A stretch of 64,000 nt of DNA from Thalassobius sp049116315 (GTDB lineage: Bacteria > Pseudomonadota > Alphaproteobacteria > Rhodobacterales > Rhodobacteraceae), in the NCBI GenBank assembly GCA_049116315.1, contig JAGDZD010000004.1, positions 496,001 through 560,000 on the forward strand, written 5' to 3'. Made by a program: the position numbers and the translations under genes. Under the pieces are notes generated by a model, which ran no database searches, had not been told where the DNA came from, and saw only the letters and a program-made list of their open reading frames with translations. Position 1 is the stretch's first letter. Every line of letters starts with the position of its first letter. Below are positions 8,613-17,182 of the stretch, in pieces.

Positions 8613-9354
8613 TTCATCCAAACAAAACCCAGATCTCTCGGCTCAGATTGCCCAACAAATTCGGGACTCTATTGTCGCCGGAGAGTTGATTGTGGATGCG
8701 CGCCTGCCGTCAGAATCTGAGCTGGCAGCGCAGTTCTCTGTCTCGCGACCCACGGTGCGCGAAGCGTTAAAGCGGCTGGCAGCCCAATCCTTGATTCGCA
8801 CCCAACGTGGGGCAACAGGCGGGGCCTTCGTCAATCGGATCACCTTTGAAGAGGCCTATGGTCAGCAGATCACCACCTCAACTTTGCTGGTATCAATGAA
8901 CGAAGTCACCTTTGACACCGCCTGCGAAGCCCGCTTTGCTCTGGAACGTGCCTGTGCCGCGCTGGCCTGTGCCCGCCGCAGCGCCGATGATTTGGCCACA
9001 ATGCGTACCGAGATTTTCCGGCAGCAACAGCCTGACCTGTCCCACGAGGCTTTTTGCGCCTCAGACGTTGCCTTTCATCGTGCTCTGGTCGATGCCGCCG
9101 CAAATCCGGTTTTGTCTTATCAACTGGCTGGTGTGCTCGAGGGGCTGCAGCCCTTGATGAACATGATCACCTATCATGCCCGTCCGCGCAGCGATCTGGC
9201 CGCAGCCCATATCCGCATCACCGACGCCCTAGAAGCACGCGATGCCCCGCGTGTGGATCAAGAACTTGATGCGCTGCGCCAATTCACCATCAACCTTGGG
9301 GCCGCCATCCAAACCCGCCCCCAGCAACAAACCGCGCAGGCCCAGTCCCGCTAG
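8608..9354 (+). CDS. FadR-subfamily GntR transcriptional regulator
   Basis: 248 aa. The N-terminal winged helix shows the GntR pattern SIVAGELIVDARLPSESELA then VSRPTVREALKRL (about residues 20-62), followed by the wing. The C-terminal all-helical FCD effector domain has the ligand histidines in AFHRALVDAA and the later AAHIRI. FadR-type regulators respond to carboxylic acids, acyl-CoA or sugar acids; the ligand is not predictable here. The start at 8608 lies inside a duplicated operator-like repeat and has no clear ribosome site. The next gene on the strand is the DUF1287 protein, 36 bases downstream of the stop. Confidence 0.85.
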   Translation: MNSSKQNPDLSAQIAQQIRDSIVAGELIVDARLPSESELAAQFSVSRPTVREALKRLAAQSLIRTQRGATGGAFVNRITFEEAYGQQITTSTLLVSMNEVTFDTACEARFALERACAALACARRSADDLATMRTEIFRQQQPDLSHEAFCASDVAFHRALVDAAANPVLSYQLAGVLEGLQPLMNMITYHARPRSDLAAAHIRITDALEARDAPRVDQELDALRQFTINLGAAIQTRPQQQTAQAQSR

Positions 9355-9390
9355 TTTGATACAGGTGCAAGGTCGCTTAGGGTGCTGACC

Positions 9391-10080
9391 ATGCGTCTGT
9401 CGTCTTTCATGATCCTTGCGGCCTCGGTTGGGCTTGCCAGTTCGGTCTGGGCCATGGCCCCTCCCCATCTGCGATCTATCGCCCAAAGCTTTGTTGCAAA
9501 GCTGACCACCGTGCAGGCCCCAGCCGCACCACGTTCGCCACATGTCGTTAGCGCATGGTCTGCGGAACTGATCGCACAGGCTCAGGCGCAGATTGGCGTC
9601 ACGCTGACATACGACGGATCTTACCAAGCGTTGTCCTATCCTGACGGTGACATTCCGCGGGCGCGCGGCGTGTGTACGGATGTGGTGATCCGTGCCCTCC
9701 GAGATGCCCATGGCATCGATCTGCAAAAGCGGGTGCACGAAGACATGAAACGCGCCTTTTCCAGCTATCCCAACAACTGGAACCTCAGCCGGCCTGACAA
9801 AAACATCGATCATCGGCGCGTGCCCAACCTGCGGGCCTATTTCAAACGCCAAGGCGCAGCCCTTGAGGTCAGCACAGATCCTGCCGCTTATCTGCCCGGC
9901 GATATCGTCACTTGGACTCTTGGGCCCGGTTTGCCTCATATTGGGATTGTTTCGGATCAGATGACACCGGATGCGGCGCGCCCTTTGATCTTGCACAATG
10001 TTGGCGCAGGCACCCGCAAAGAGGACTTTCTGTTCCGCTATCCGATCACAGGTCATTATCGGGTCGAGCAAAAAATCTAA
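9391..10080 (+). CDS. exported DUF1287 (YijF-like) protein
   Basis: 229 aa from ATG 9391 (MRLSSFMILAASVGLASSVWA); a GTG three codons upstream is possible. A signal peptide is followed by a DUF1287 domain. RGVCTDVVIRAL supplies the conserved Cys-Thr-Asp, and LPGDIVTWTLGPGLPHIGIV resembles the NlpC/P60 cysteine-peptidase core with its histidine. Other conserved stretches are YPNNWNLSRPDKNIDHRRVPNL and LHNVGAGTRKED. The fold suggests an envelope amidase or peptidase, but I know of no defined activity. It follows the GntR regulator by 36 bases and precedes ssrA. Confidence 0.83.
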   Translation: MRLSSFMILAASVGLASSVWAMAPPHLRSIAQSFVAKLTTVQAPAAPRSPHVVSAWSAELIAQAQAQIGVTLTYDGSYQALSYPDGDIPRARGVCTDVVIRALRDAHGIDLQKRVHEDMKRAFSSYPNNWNLSRPDKNIDHRRVPNLRAYFKRQGAALEVSTDPAAYLPGDIVTWTLGPGLPHIGIVSDQMTPDAARPLILHNVGAGTRKEDFLFRYPITGHYRVEQKI

Positions 10081-10234
10081 GTGTTTGCACCCTGATGCCG
10101 TGCCCTGTGGCGCGGTACATTCCGGGGCTCTGGCTTGCCCAACTCATTCAGAGGTCGCGCAATGACTGGCAGGTTTCACCCTGTAATGCTCTGCGCAATG
10201 CCCCTTGCAATGCCTATGCTGGGCGCTTATCTAA

Positions 10235-10565
10235 GGACTGTCTCTTCGGAGACTATGGACATAAACGCGCTCGTAATAAGCGGATCGGACCCGGGGGCGG
10301 TACCCGGCGACTCCACCATAACACCCGCTCATTTGGCGGTCTTGGGGTCGAAATAGGATCGACGAACGTCTAAAGGGGTTTGCTTTGTTTCGGCTGTCTG
10401 CCACCGTTATCGGCGAAACTTGTACAATTGCAAATGACAATCGTGCTCCAGTAGCAATGGCCGCGTAAGCGACCTGAGATACTGAAAACTAAGTCCTCTC
10501 GCTTTGCAGCGTTTGGCGGGGTTCGCAGGTACCTGGCAACAGAAACCTGCACTAATCCCCCTCTT
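10235..10565 (+). ncRNA. ssrA: transfer-messenger RNA, circularly permuted two-piece form
   Basis: The acceptor piece comes first and ends CGACTCC-ACCA (10308-10318), after a T-arm with stem CCGGG/CCCGG. After a 25-base spacer the coding piece starts GGGGTCG at 10344. GGGGTCG pairs with CGACTCC over 7 bp, including the G3-U70 pair recognised by alanyl-tRNA synthetase. The coding piece has GGATCGACG near its 5' end and encodes the tag ANDNRAPVAMAA with TAA (10430-10468). It ends in a pseudoknot-like region (GCAGGT 10525-10530 with ACCTGC 10545-10550; GGGG with CCCC). The permuted arrangement is typical of alphaproteobacteria. A UUCG-capped hairpin (10240-10253) lies at the 5' side. Outer ends are approximate; the core is certain. 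Confidence 0.95.
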
Positions 10566-10775
10566 TGACTGTCCACCCTGATATGCGATGCAGACGTTAA
10601 TTGGCTGTGTGCCACCGGCGAATACGGTGGCAGGGTTGTTTAGATACAGATGAGAACAGGACCCAAAAGACACAGCCACCAGCCTTGCCACCCGACCAAG
10701 CATCGCATGCTGTACCGACGCGCAAAGGATGGCTAAGACAACGCCAAATTGGCCAATTTCCGACGGTGCGTTGAC

Positions 10776-12017
10776 ATGACCAACCCTTCATTTGCAGAAA
10801 TGTTTCGCGTCTTTGGCCGCATCGGGGTGCTCTCGTTTGGCGGACCTGCCGCGCAGATTGCCTTGATGCACCGCGAATTGGTCGAACGACGCCCTTGGCT
10901 GAGTGAGCAAGACTATCTTTCCGCCCTGTCGTTTTGCATGTTGCTGCCCGGTCCAGAGGCAATGCAGCTGGCCACCTATGCCGGATGGCGTCAGCGTGGC
11001 ATCTGGGGCGGCGTGCTGGCGGGGGGGCTGTTTGTTCTGCCCGGTGCGGTGGTCATTCTGGCGCTGGCCCTGTGCTACCTTGCGTTTGGGGACCTGCCGA
11101 TGGTGCGGGCCGCGTTCCAAGGCATTCAGGCCGCAGTGGTGGTGATCGTTCTGATGGCCCTGCGCAAAATCGCCGCGCGCGCCCTAAAGGGTCCGGGGGC
11201 CTTGTGGCTCGCGGCAGCCTCTTTTGTGGCGATCTTCTTTTTTCAGCTGCCTTTTCCGTTGGTCATTTTGGCAGCCGCGATCTGGGGCGCCAGTCAAGCC
11301 AACGGCAACACCGCCGCCAGTGCATCTGCCCTTCCCGCCTTTCCTTGGCGCCCCGTCACCCTGTGCCTGATCCTTTGGGCCATACCGCTGCTGGCTTTGC
11401 TGGTCACTCAACAAGACTTTCTGCTTGATCTGGGACTGTTCTTTTCAAAACTGGCCATTGTCACCTTTGGTGGCGCCTATGCTGTTCTGGCCTATATGAC
11501 CCAAGCGGTGGTTGCCGATCATGGGTGGTTGAGCCTGCCACAGATGATCGACGCTTTGGGCTTGGCTGAAACCACACCGGGGCCATTGATCTTGGTCACC
11601 CAATTTGTCGGCACTGTGGCCGGGCATGGACAGGGCGGCATCGTCATGGCGCTGCTGGCGACCCTCATCACGCTATGGGTGACCTTTGTGCCCTGCTATC
11701 TGTGGATCTTTGCTGGGGCGCCCTATGTGGCGCATCTGACCCAGCATCCGAAACTGGCTGGCGCCATGACGGCCATCACCGCGGCGGTCACCGGGGTTAT
11801 TTTGAATCTGTCGGTGTGGTTTGCCTTGCATGTGCTGTTCAGTGAGGTCCATCAAACCCGCTTTGCCCCAGTGCCAGAGCTCAGCAGTTTCCATCCCCAA
11901 GCGGCCGTTTTGACCGGGATTGCGGCGCTGTTGCTGCTGCTTGCAAAACGCGAGATGCTAACAACCCTAGCAATTATGGCCTTGGCAGGAATTACCGGGA
12001 TGATATTGGTGGGCTGA
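10776..12017 (+). CDS. chrA: chromate transporter, two-domain ChrA
   Basis: 413 aa from ATG 10776 (MTNPSFAEMFRVFGRIG); an upstream TTG at 10749 is less likely. The protein has the duplicated CHR architecture. The N-terminal half carries LSFGGPAAQIALMHRELVERRPWLSE and LLPGPEAMQLATYAGWR; the C-terminal half repeats the pattern in IVTFGGAYAVLAYM and GLAETTPGPLILV. About ten to twelve hydrophobic segments are visible. The family moves chromate outward and is usually linked to chromate or sulfate handling. No ChrB regulator is adjacent, and the gene stands between ssrA and sspB. Stop codon and frame are intact. Confidence 0.9.
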   Translation: MTNPSFAEMFRVFGRIGVLSFGGPAAQIALMHRELVERRPWLSEQDYLSALSFCMLLPGPEAMQLATYAGWRQRGIWGGVLAGGLFVLPGAVVILALALCYLAFGDLPMVRAAFQGIQAAVVVIVLMALRKIAARALKGPGALWLAAASFVAIFFFQLPFPLVILAAAIWGASQANGNTAASASALPAFPWRPVTLCLILWAIPLLALLVTQQDFLLDLGLFFSKLAIVTFGGAYAVLAYMTQAVVADHGWLSLPQMIDALGLAETTPGPLILVTQFVGTVAGHGQGGIVMALLATLITLWVTFVPCYLWIFAGAPYVAHLTQHPKLAGAMTAITAAVTGVILNLSVWFALHVLFSEVHQTRFAPVPELSSFHPQAAVLTGIAALLLLLAKREMLTTLAIMALAGITGMILVG

Positions 12018-12094
12018 GATTTTTTTGCCCGAGCGCCCTTTTGTTTTGTCCAAAAAGCCTTATGCTCAGGTGCACATATTCAAGAGGTGATCCC

Positions 12095-12577
12095 ATGTCC
12101 CGCAGCATTGATTACGGCAACCTCATGCATCAAGCTATGCGTAGCTTGATCCAGAAGGTTTTGCAGGATGTCGCAGAGAGTGGCCTGCCGGGCGCACATC
12201 ATTTCTTCATCACCTTTGACACAACTCATGGCGATGCTTTGCTGGCCGATTGGCTGCGCGAACGCTACCCCAGCGAAATGACCGTTGTGATGCAGCATTG
12301 GTATGACAACCTTACCGTCGAAGATGACGGCTTTCACATCACCTTGAATTTTGGCGACCAGCCAGAACCGTTGTATGTGCCGTATGATGCGATCAAAACA
12401 TTTGTCGATCCATCTGTTGAATTTGGTCTGCGCTTTGAAAGCCCCGATCATGATGAAGAGGATGACGTCGAAGAACTGGACTCGATCCTACCAGATCCGG
12501 CGGCGGCCCCTGCCCCAGAACCCAGCGACGACAGCCACGACGCCGAAGTTGTCAGCTTGGACAGTTTCCGCAAATAA
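12095..12577 (+). CDS. sspB: ClpXP adaptor SspB (alphaproteobacterial type)
   Basis: 160 aa from ATG 12095, preceded by AAGAGGTG. The N-terminal domain (about residues 1-115) matches the SspB fold that binds ssrA tags: DYGNLMHQAMRSLI, HHFFITFDT, GVPLYVP-type strand here EPLYVPYDAIKTFVDPSVEFGL. A disordered acidic and proline-rich linker follows. The C-terminal tail EVVSLDSFRK is the short basic/hydrophobic segment that docks on the ClpX zinc domain. The protein delivers tmRNA-tagged peptides to ClpXP. The ssrA gene lies 1.5 kb upstream on the same strand, with chrA between. Confidence 0.92.
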   Translation: MSRSIDYGNLMHQAMRSLIQKVLQDVAESGLPGAHHFFITFDTTHGDALLADWLRERYPSEMTVVMQHWYDNLTVEDDGFHITLNFGDQPEPLYVPYDAIKTFVDPSVEFGLRFESPDHDEEDDVEELDSILPDPAAAPAPEPSDDSHDAEVVSLDSFRK

Positions 12578-12721
12578 GCCCGCCCTTGGCACAGTGTGAC
12601 CGACAGGTCCTTTGCGCTTGCGCGGTCTGCTCCCCCGCGCCGATGGCGCGTATCGCGCCCCTCTGATGGATCGGGGTTGCTGCGCTGGATTAAGCGCAGG
12701 ATCACCGCAGGGCCGCTCTTC

Positions 12722-13612
12722 CTACGTTTCAACCCCACCGGAAATCAAACCGCGGCGCTCTTTCAGTGCGGCCGCCATGTGATCCACAAACAGCCGAACT
12801 CTTTTGGTCTTGCGCAGCTCACCATGTAGCAGCAACCAGATCCACCGGTTCGGTTCCAGTTGCGTGTGCGGCATCCGAACCAAATCCGGATCGTTTTCAG
12901 CATACATCGCCGGCAAATACCCAAAGCCCATGCCATTGCGGATCATTTCCCGCTGCATCCAGACATTGCGCGAAACATGGCGCACTGTGGCTTTGGGATA
13001 GGCTGTGTTTTGCACATAGTTGCGGGCCTCTTCGGGGGTTGACCAACTGACCCATTCAAGGCCTTCGCCGTCCTTCTGTGCATTCAGCACGCGGGTTTCA
13101 TAATAGGCTTTGGTGCAATAGATCCCGACATAGGTGCGGATGACTTTGCGCCCCACCACATCTTCGGTGACATCGTTGGCCAGACGGATCGACACATCCG
13201 CCTCAAGGCGGTTTAGGTCCTCAAACCGGTTTGTCACCGAAAAGCTTAGATCAATGTCGGGATGCACCTTGCAAAAGTCGGCAAAAATTTCGGGTAGAAT
13301 TGAATAGGCCATCGCGGGTGGCACCGACACACGGATCCGGCCTGCTTCTTGCGCATCCATCCCCATCAGCCGTGCCCGCGCCCCGTTCATCGCGATTTCG
13401 GCATTTTCAGCCAAAGGCAGCAGCTTTTCACCCGCCACCGTCAGCGCCATCCCGCCACGGGTGCGGTCAAACAAGCGCACGCCATAGTCCTGTTCAAGGG
13501 ATTTGAGATGACGATCCACCGTCGCATGGGTGGCCCCCAAGTCCTGTGCTGCGCCGCGCAACGTCCCTTGACGGGCGATGGCCAGGAAATACGGCATTGC
13601 CGTCCAATCCAT
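12722..13612 (-). CDS. LysR family transcriptional regulator
   Basis: 296 aa from ATG 13612, preceded by GATAGGAG. The N-terminal helix-turn-helix (ARQGTLRGAAQDLGATHATVDRHLKSLE, residues about 13-40) is followed by the linker helix and a periplasmic-binding-like effector domain. It is transcribed away from the haloalkane dehalogenase gene, which starts 114 bases off; LysR regulators often control such divergent neighbours and themselves. The AT-rich gap (13613-13726) would hold the operator, though I cannot pick out one T-N11-A box with confidence. The inducer is unknown. Confidence 0.87.
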   Translation of the reverse strand: MDWTAMPYFLAIARQGTLRGAAQDLGATHATVDRHLKSLEQDYGVRLFDRTRGGMALTVAGEKLLPLAENAEIAMNGARARLMGMDAQEAGRIRVSVPPAMAYSILPEIFADFCKVHPDIDLSFSVTNRFEDLNRLEADVSIRLANDVTEDVVGRKVIRTYVGIYCTKAYYETRVLNAQKDGEGLEWVSWSTPEEARNYVQNTAYPKATVRHVSRNVWMQREMIRNGMGFGYLPAMYAENDPDLVRMPHTQLEPNRWIWLLLHGELRKTKRVRLFVDHMAAALKERRGLISGGVET

Positions 13613-13726
13613 AAAAACTCCTATCGGGCACGTAACGAATACTAACCACAATGTATAATTATTGGCGGTTTCGTATCAAAAATAAACCACTATCTGTGAG
13701 ATGTCCAACACAGTTGAGGAAAACCC

Positions 13727-14680
13727 ATGAAACGAAGAACCCTATTGCAAAGCATGGCTGCGGTTTCACTTGTTCCCGCGCTGCCCCAGATGGCCAGTGC
13801 TGCACCGGCCGCTATGCCATATAGTAAGAAATTTGCGACGATCAACGGCCACCGCATGGCTTATGTTGATCACGGCGAAGGTCGGCCGGTGGTTTTCTTC
13901 CACGGCAACCCAACATCCTCGTACCTGTGGCGCAATGTGATGCCTCACCTCGACAAAACCCACCGGGTGATTGCCGTCGATATGTTGGGCATGGGGGACA
14001 GCGCCAAACCTGACCTCGCCTATAGCTATGATCTGCAGGCTGCGCATCTGCACGGGCTATTGGATCAACTGGATTTGCAGGATGCGGTACTGGTGCTGCA
14101 CGATTGGGGCGGCGCGCTTGGTTTTGACTATGCGATGAAAAACCCCGCGCGCGTGTCTGCTGTGGCCTTTATGGAAACCGTTGCGCCACCGGCCATGCCC
14201 TTTGAAAGCTACGAAGCCATGGGGCCCTTTGGCGAACTGTTTCGCGCATGGCGCACGCCTGAAGTTGGCGAAAAGATGATCCTAGAAGACAATATGTTCA
14301 TCAACGAAATCCTCGCCAAACAAGGTGTCGCCACCCCGCTTAGTCCCGAAGTGGTGGCCCATTACAACAGCTACTATCCAGATGCGGCAAGCCGCGCGCC
14401 CCTGCTGGCATGGCCGCGTGACGTCCCCATTGCTGGCGAACCTGCCAACACCGCCGCATTAACCCAAAACATCGCCGGTTTTCTGACCACCAGTGAAATC
14501 CCCAAACTGTTGCTGCATGTGACACCGGGGGCGTTGATCCCACCGCCTGCGGTCGATTGGATGCAGGCCAATGTGCCCAACCTTCAGGTCAAACACCTCG
14601 GGCCTGGCGCACATTTTATCCAAGAAGATTACCCCGATGAAATCGGCACAGAAATCGCCAAATGGCTGGCACAGGCTTAA
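13727..14680 (+). CDS. exported haloalkane dehalogenase-like alpha/beta hydrolase
   Basis: 317 aa. An N-terminal signal (MKRRTLLQSMAAVSLVPALPQ, cleavage near ASAAPA) precedes an alpha/beta hydrolase domain. Nucleophile D126 sits in VLHDWGGALG, where esterases have Ser. N61 in HGNPTSSYLWRN and W127 next to the nucleophile are the usual halide-holding pair. E150 in AFMETV is placed like the catalytic acid of the HLD-II group, and H296 in GAHFIQED is the base. These residues together favour hydrolytic dehalogenation over esterase activity. Most characterised members are cytoplasmic, so the signal peptide is notable. It sits opposite a LysR regulator and 24 bases before an SRPBCC gene. Confidence 0.83.
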   Translation: MKRRTLLQSMAAVSLVPALPQMASAAPAAMPYSKKFATINGHRMAYVDHGEGRPVVFFHGNPTSSYLWRNVMPHLDKTHRVIAVDMLGMGDSAKPDLAYSYDLQAAHLHGLLDQLDLQDAVLVLHDWGGALGFDYAMKNPARVSAVAFMETVAPPAMPFESYEAMGPFGELFRAWRTPEVGEKMILEDNMFINEILAKQGVATPLSPEVVAHYNSYYPDAASRAPLLAWPRDVPIAGEPANTAALTQNIAGFLTTSEIPKLLLHVTPGALIPPPAVDWMQANVPNLQVKHLGPGAHFIQEDYPDEIGTEIAKWLAQA

Positions 14681-14704
14681 CACGGCCCAACGAAAGGACC
14701 CCCG

Positions 14705-15175
14705 ATGCCCAAAGTATCTATAAAACGCACCGTCAATGGTACCCTCGAAGAGGTCTGGAACGCGTGGGATGACTTCGCTGCGATCGACAAGTTCAACCCA
14801 AATTTGAACAAATCTTTCCTGATCAATGAAAGCAAGGCCACCGGCCTTGGTGCTGAACGTCAATGCGATCTGTCGGATGGCAAAAACTATATCCGCGAGC
14901 GCGTGATCGAATATGTGCCGCATCAGAAAATCAAAGTGGACATCTTTGATGGCACCATGCCGTTGAAGCGGGCCTTGGCCCTGATCCAGATGCGCAAAGT
15001 TGGACCCAATGTCACCGAGGTCGAATTCGAAATGGAATTCGAACCCAAAATGGGCCTGTTGGGCAAATTGATGGTGCCGCTGATGAAACCTCAGTTCCGC
15101 AAGCTGCTTGGAAAGCTGCTGGACGGCAACAAAGCTTTTGTCGAACATGGCACCACAATCACCCGCGCAGCGTGA
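14705..15175 (+). CDS. SRPBCC (polyketide cyclase/START-like) family protein
   Basis: 156 aa. The start MPKVSIKRTVNGTLEEVWNAWDDFAAIDKFNPNL is the typical first strand and helix of the hydrophobic-cavity SRPBCC fold, and the C-terminal long helix (MKPQFRKLLGKLLDGNKAF) closes the cavity. No catalytic residues can be named; the family binds small hydrophobic molecules. It lies 24 bases downstream of the dehalogenase-like gene and is almost certainly cotranscribed. A 9-bp hairpin (15191-15219) follows shortly after the stop. A handling role for the hydrolase substrate or product is inference. Confidence 0.8.
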   Translation: MPKVSIKRTVNGTLEEVWNAWDDFAAIDKFNPNLNKSFLINESKATGLGAERQCDLSDGKNYIRERVIEYVPHQKIKVDIFDGTMPLKRALALIQMRKVGPNVTEVEFEMEFEPKMGLLGKLMVPLMKPQFRKLLGKLLDGNKAFVEHGTTITRAA

Positions 15176-15190
15176 CAAATTAACACAAAT

Positions 15191-15219
15191 CAGGCGAGCA
15201 GAGCACTTTCGCTCGCCTG
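15191..15219 (+). terminator. hairpin after the dehalogenase/SRPBCC operon
   Basis: CAGGCGAGC (15191-15199) pairs perfectly with GCTCGCCTG (15211-15219) across an 11-base loop, 16 bases after the SRPBCC stop. Only two T residues follow, so intrinsic termination is likely but not strong. Confidence 0.55.
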
Positions 15220-15301
15220 TTAGCGGTATCCCACGGTATACAGCATTGCAGTTTGCCGCTTTTAGGGTATGACACTCGGGACAAATTTACCGGAGGTCAC
15301 G

Positions 15302-16696
15302 ATGGCGAACACCCGCACCGAAACCGATAGCTTCGGCCCACTCGAAGTTCCTGCAGACAAATATTGGGGCGCGCAGACACAGCGCTCGATCATCAACTTC
15401 CCAATTGGATGGGAACGTCAGCCAGTGCCGATCATCCGCGCTTTGGGCGTGGTGAAAAAAGCCTGTGCGCAGGCCAACAAAGAATTGGGCAACATGGAGC
15501 CCAAAGTTGCCGACGCAATCATCGCCGCCGCTGGCGAAGTGATCGAAGGCAAGTTTGACGACAACTTCCCCTTGGTTGTTTGGCAGACCGGTTCGGGCAC
15601 ACAATCGAACATGAACTCGAACGAGGTCATTTCCAACCGTGCCATCGAAATGCTGGGCGGCGAGATGGGATCGAAATCACCCGTTCACCCCAACGATCAC
15701 TGCAATATGGGTCAGTCGTCAAACGACACCTTCCCAACCGCAATGCATGTTGGCATCGCAATGCAGGCCCGTGACGTATTGCTGCCCGGTTTGAACAAAC
15801 TGGCCGCCGCACTGGAAGCCAAATCTGATGAGTTCAAAGACATCATCAAGATCGGCCGCACCCACACCCAAGACGCGACCCCTCTGACCCTTGGTCAGGA
15901 ATTTGGCGGTTACGCGCATCAGGTGCGCAAGGGCATTGCCCGTGTTGAGGCCTGCTTGCCCGATATCTATGAATTGGCACAGGGTGGCACCGCGGTTGGC
16001 ACCGGTTTGAACACCCAAAAAGGCTGGGCTGAAATGGTTGCGGCCAATATGGCCGAGATCACAGATCTGCCTTTTGTCACCGCCCCCAATAAGTTCGAAG
16101 CATTGGCCGCGCATGACGCGATGGTCATGTTCTCGGGCGCGCTGAAAACTGTCGCAGCGTCGCTGTTTAAAATTGCCAATGACATGCGGTTGCTGGGCTC
16201 TGGTCCACGTTCGGGTCTGGGCGAATTGATCCTGCCAGAAAACGAGCCAGGCTCGTCCATCATGCCGGGCAAAGTGAACCCAACCCAAGCCGAAGCGCTG
16301 ACCATGGTCTGTGCCCATGTGATGGGCAATGACGCCGCCGTGGGCATGGCCGGCAGCCAAGGTCACTTTGAGCTGAACGTTTATAACCCGATGATGAGCT
16401 ATAACGTGCTGCAGTCGATGCAGCTGCTGGGTGACAGCGCCTCGGCCTTTACCGACAACATGGTTGTGGGCACCAAAGCCAACGAAGAGCGGATCGACAA
16501 GTTGATGAAAGAAAGCCTGATGCTGGTCACCGCACTGGCCCCCACCATCGGCTATGACAACGCAACCAAGGTTGCCAAAACCGCGCATAAAAACGGCACC
16601 ACTTTGAAAGAAGAAGCCATTGCACTGGGCTTTGTTGACGAAGAAACTTTTGACAAAGTTGTGCGCCCCGAACAAATGATCGGTCCAAAAGACTGA
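15302..16696 (+). CDS. fumC: fumarate hydratase class II
   Basis: 464 aa from ATG 15302 (MANTRTETDSFGPLEVPADKYWGAQTQRS), preceded by CCGGAGGTC. It is the iron-independent fumarase that interconverts fumarate and malate in the TCA cycle. The superfamily signature GSSIMPGKVNPTQ is intact, as are TGSGTQSNMNSNEV, SSNDTFPTAMH and GRTHTQDATPLTLGQEF. The length matches the family. A strong terminator follows at 16723. In related genomes sspB, fumC, DUF4169 and RHH genes are commonly close together; here the LysR/dehalogenase module lies between sspB and fumC. Confidence 0.96.
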   Translation: MANTRTETDSFGPLEVPADKYWGAQTQRSIINFPIGWERQPVPIIRALGVVKKACAQANKELGNMEPKVADAIIAAAGEVIEGKFDDNFPLVVWQTGSGTQSNMNSNEVISNRAIEMLGGEMGSKSPVHPNDHCNMGQSSNDTFPTAMHVGIAMQARDVLLPGLNKLAAALEAKSDEFKDIIKIGRTHTQDATPLTLGQEFGGYAHQVRKGIARVEACLPDIYELAQGGTAVGTGLNTQKGWAEMVAANMAEITDLPFVTAPNKFEALAAHDAMVMFSGALKTVAASLFKIANDMRLLGSGPRSGLGELILPENEPGSSIMPGKVNPTQAEALTMVCAHVMGNDAAVGMAGSQGHFELNVYNPMMSYNVLQSMQLLGDSASAFTDNMVVGTKANEERIDKLMKESLMLVTALAPTIGYDNATKVAKTAHKNGTTLKEEAIALGFVDEETFDKVVRPEQMIGPKD

Positions 16697-16722
16697 TATT
16701 GTTCAAACAGTTAAGTGGGAAT

Positions 16723-16748
16723 GGGCGATCCTTTGGGTCGCCCTTTTC
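16723..16748 (+). terminator. intrinsic terminator of fumC
   Basis: GGGCGATCC (16723-16731) and GGGTCGCCC (16735-16743) form a 9-bp stem with one G-U pair and a TTT loop, followed by TTTTCTG, 26 bases after the fumC stop. Confidence 0.82.
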
Positions 16749-16825
16749 TGTTTGGGTGGTCACAATTGGCGACGGAATCCAGCCCAGGCCGCGTTCTATC
16801 TTACACACACCAAAGGAGACCAAAG

Positions 16826-17140
16826 ATGAAACGCACCCTTGTGACCCTGACACTCGTTGGCCTGATTGCCACACCCGTTTTTGCCCAAAGCAGCCAAGGC
16901 CCACGCGGCCAGCGCCCCACCGATAAGATCGCGGCAGATCTGGGCATTCAGGAACAAGAGTTTGTCGCGTGTTTTGCAGAGGTACGCCCTGATCCCGGCA
17001 AGGCCCCGTCTGGTGCGCGTCAACATGCCAACAAAGCGGTCTTATTGCCCTGCCTACAAAACGCCAACGCCGCGATCACCAATGATCTGCTGGACAGTGT
17101 CATGGATCGCTATCGCCCCGAAGGCCCGATGCGCAACTGA
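16826..17140 (+). CDS. small exported protein of unknown function
   Basis: 104 aa from ATG 16826, preceded by AAAGGAGA. The N-terminus MKRTLVTLTLVGLIATPVFAQ is a signal peptide with cleavage after VFA. The mature part has two cysteines (in FVACFAEV and LLPCLQN) that could form a periplasmic disulfide, and ends RPEGPMRN. I do not recognise a named family. It lies between fumC and the DUF4169 gene on the same strand, behind the fumC terminator, so it probably has its own promoter. Confidence 0.7.
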   Translation: MKRTLVTLTLVGLIATPVFAQSSQGPRGQRPTDKIAADLGIQEQEFVACFAEVRPDPGKAPSGARQHANKAVLLPCLQNANAAITNDLLDSVMDRYRPEGPMRN

Positions 17141-17182
17141 TTTAGGATAGGCAAATCCAGCCTGCGGGCCTAAACTTACCCC

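Noticed and set aside
9229..10071. 280-codon minus-strand frame opposite the DUF1287 gene
   Set aside because: The plus-strand protein has a signal peptide and conserved domain; the opposite frame has neither.
10566..10775. Additional small gene between ssrA and chrA
   Set aside because: Frames on both strands lack ribosome sites, and the longest ones run into ssrA or antisense to chrA.
15719..16675. 318-codon open frame antisense to fumC
   Set aside because: It mirrors the conserved fumC reading frame, is rich in His and Gln, and has no ribosome site or family resemblance. High-GC coding sequence commonly leaves such shadow frames.
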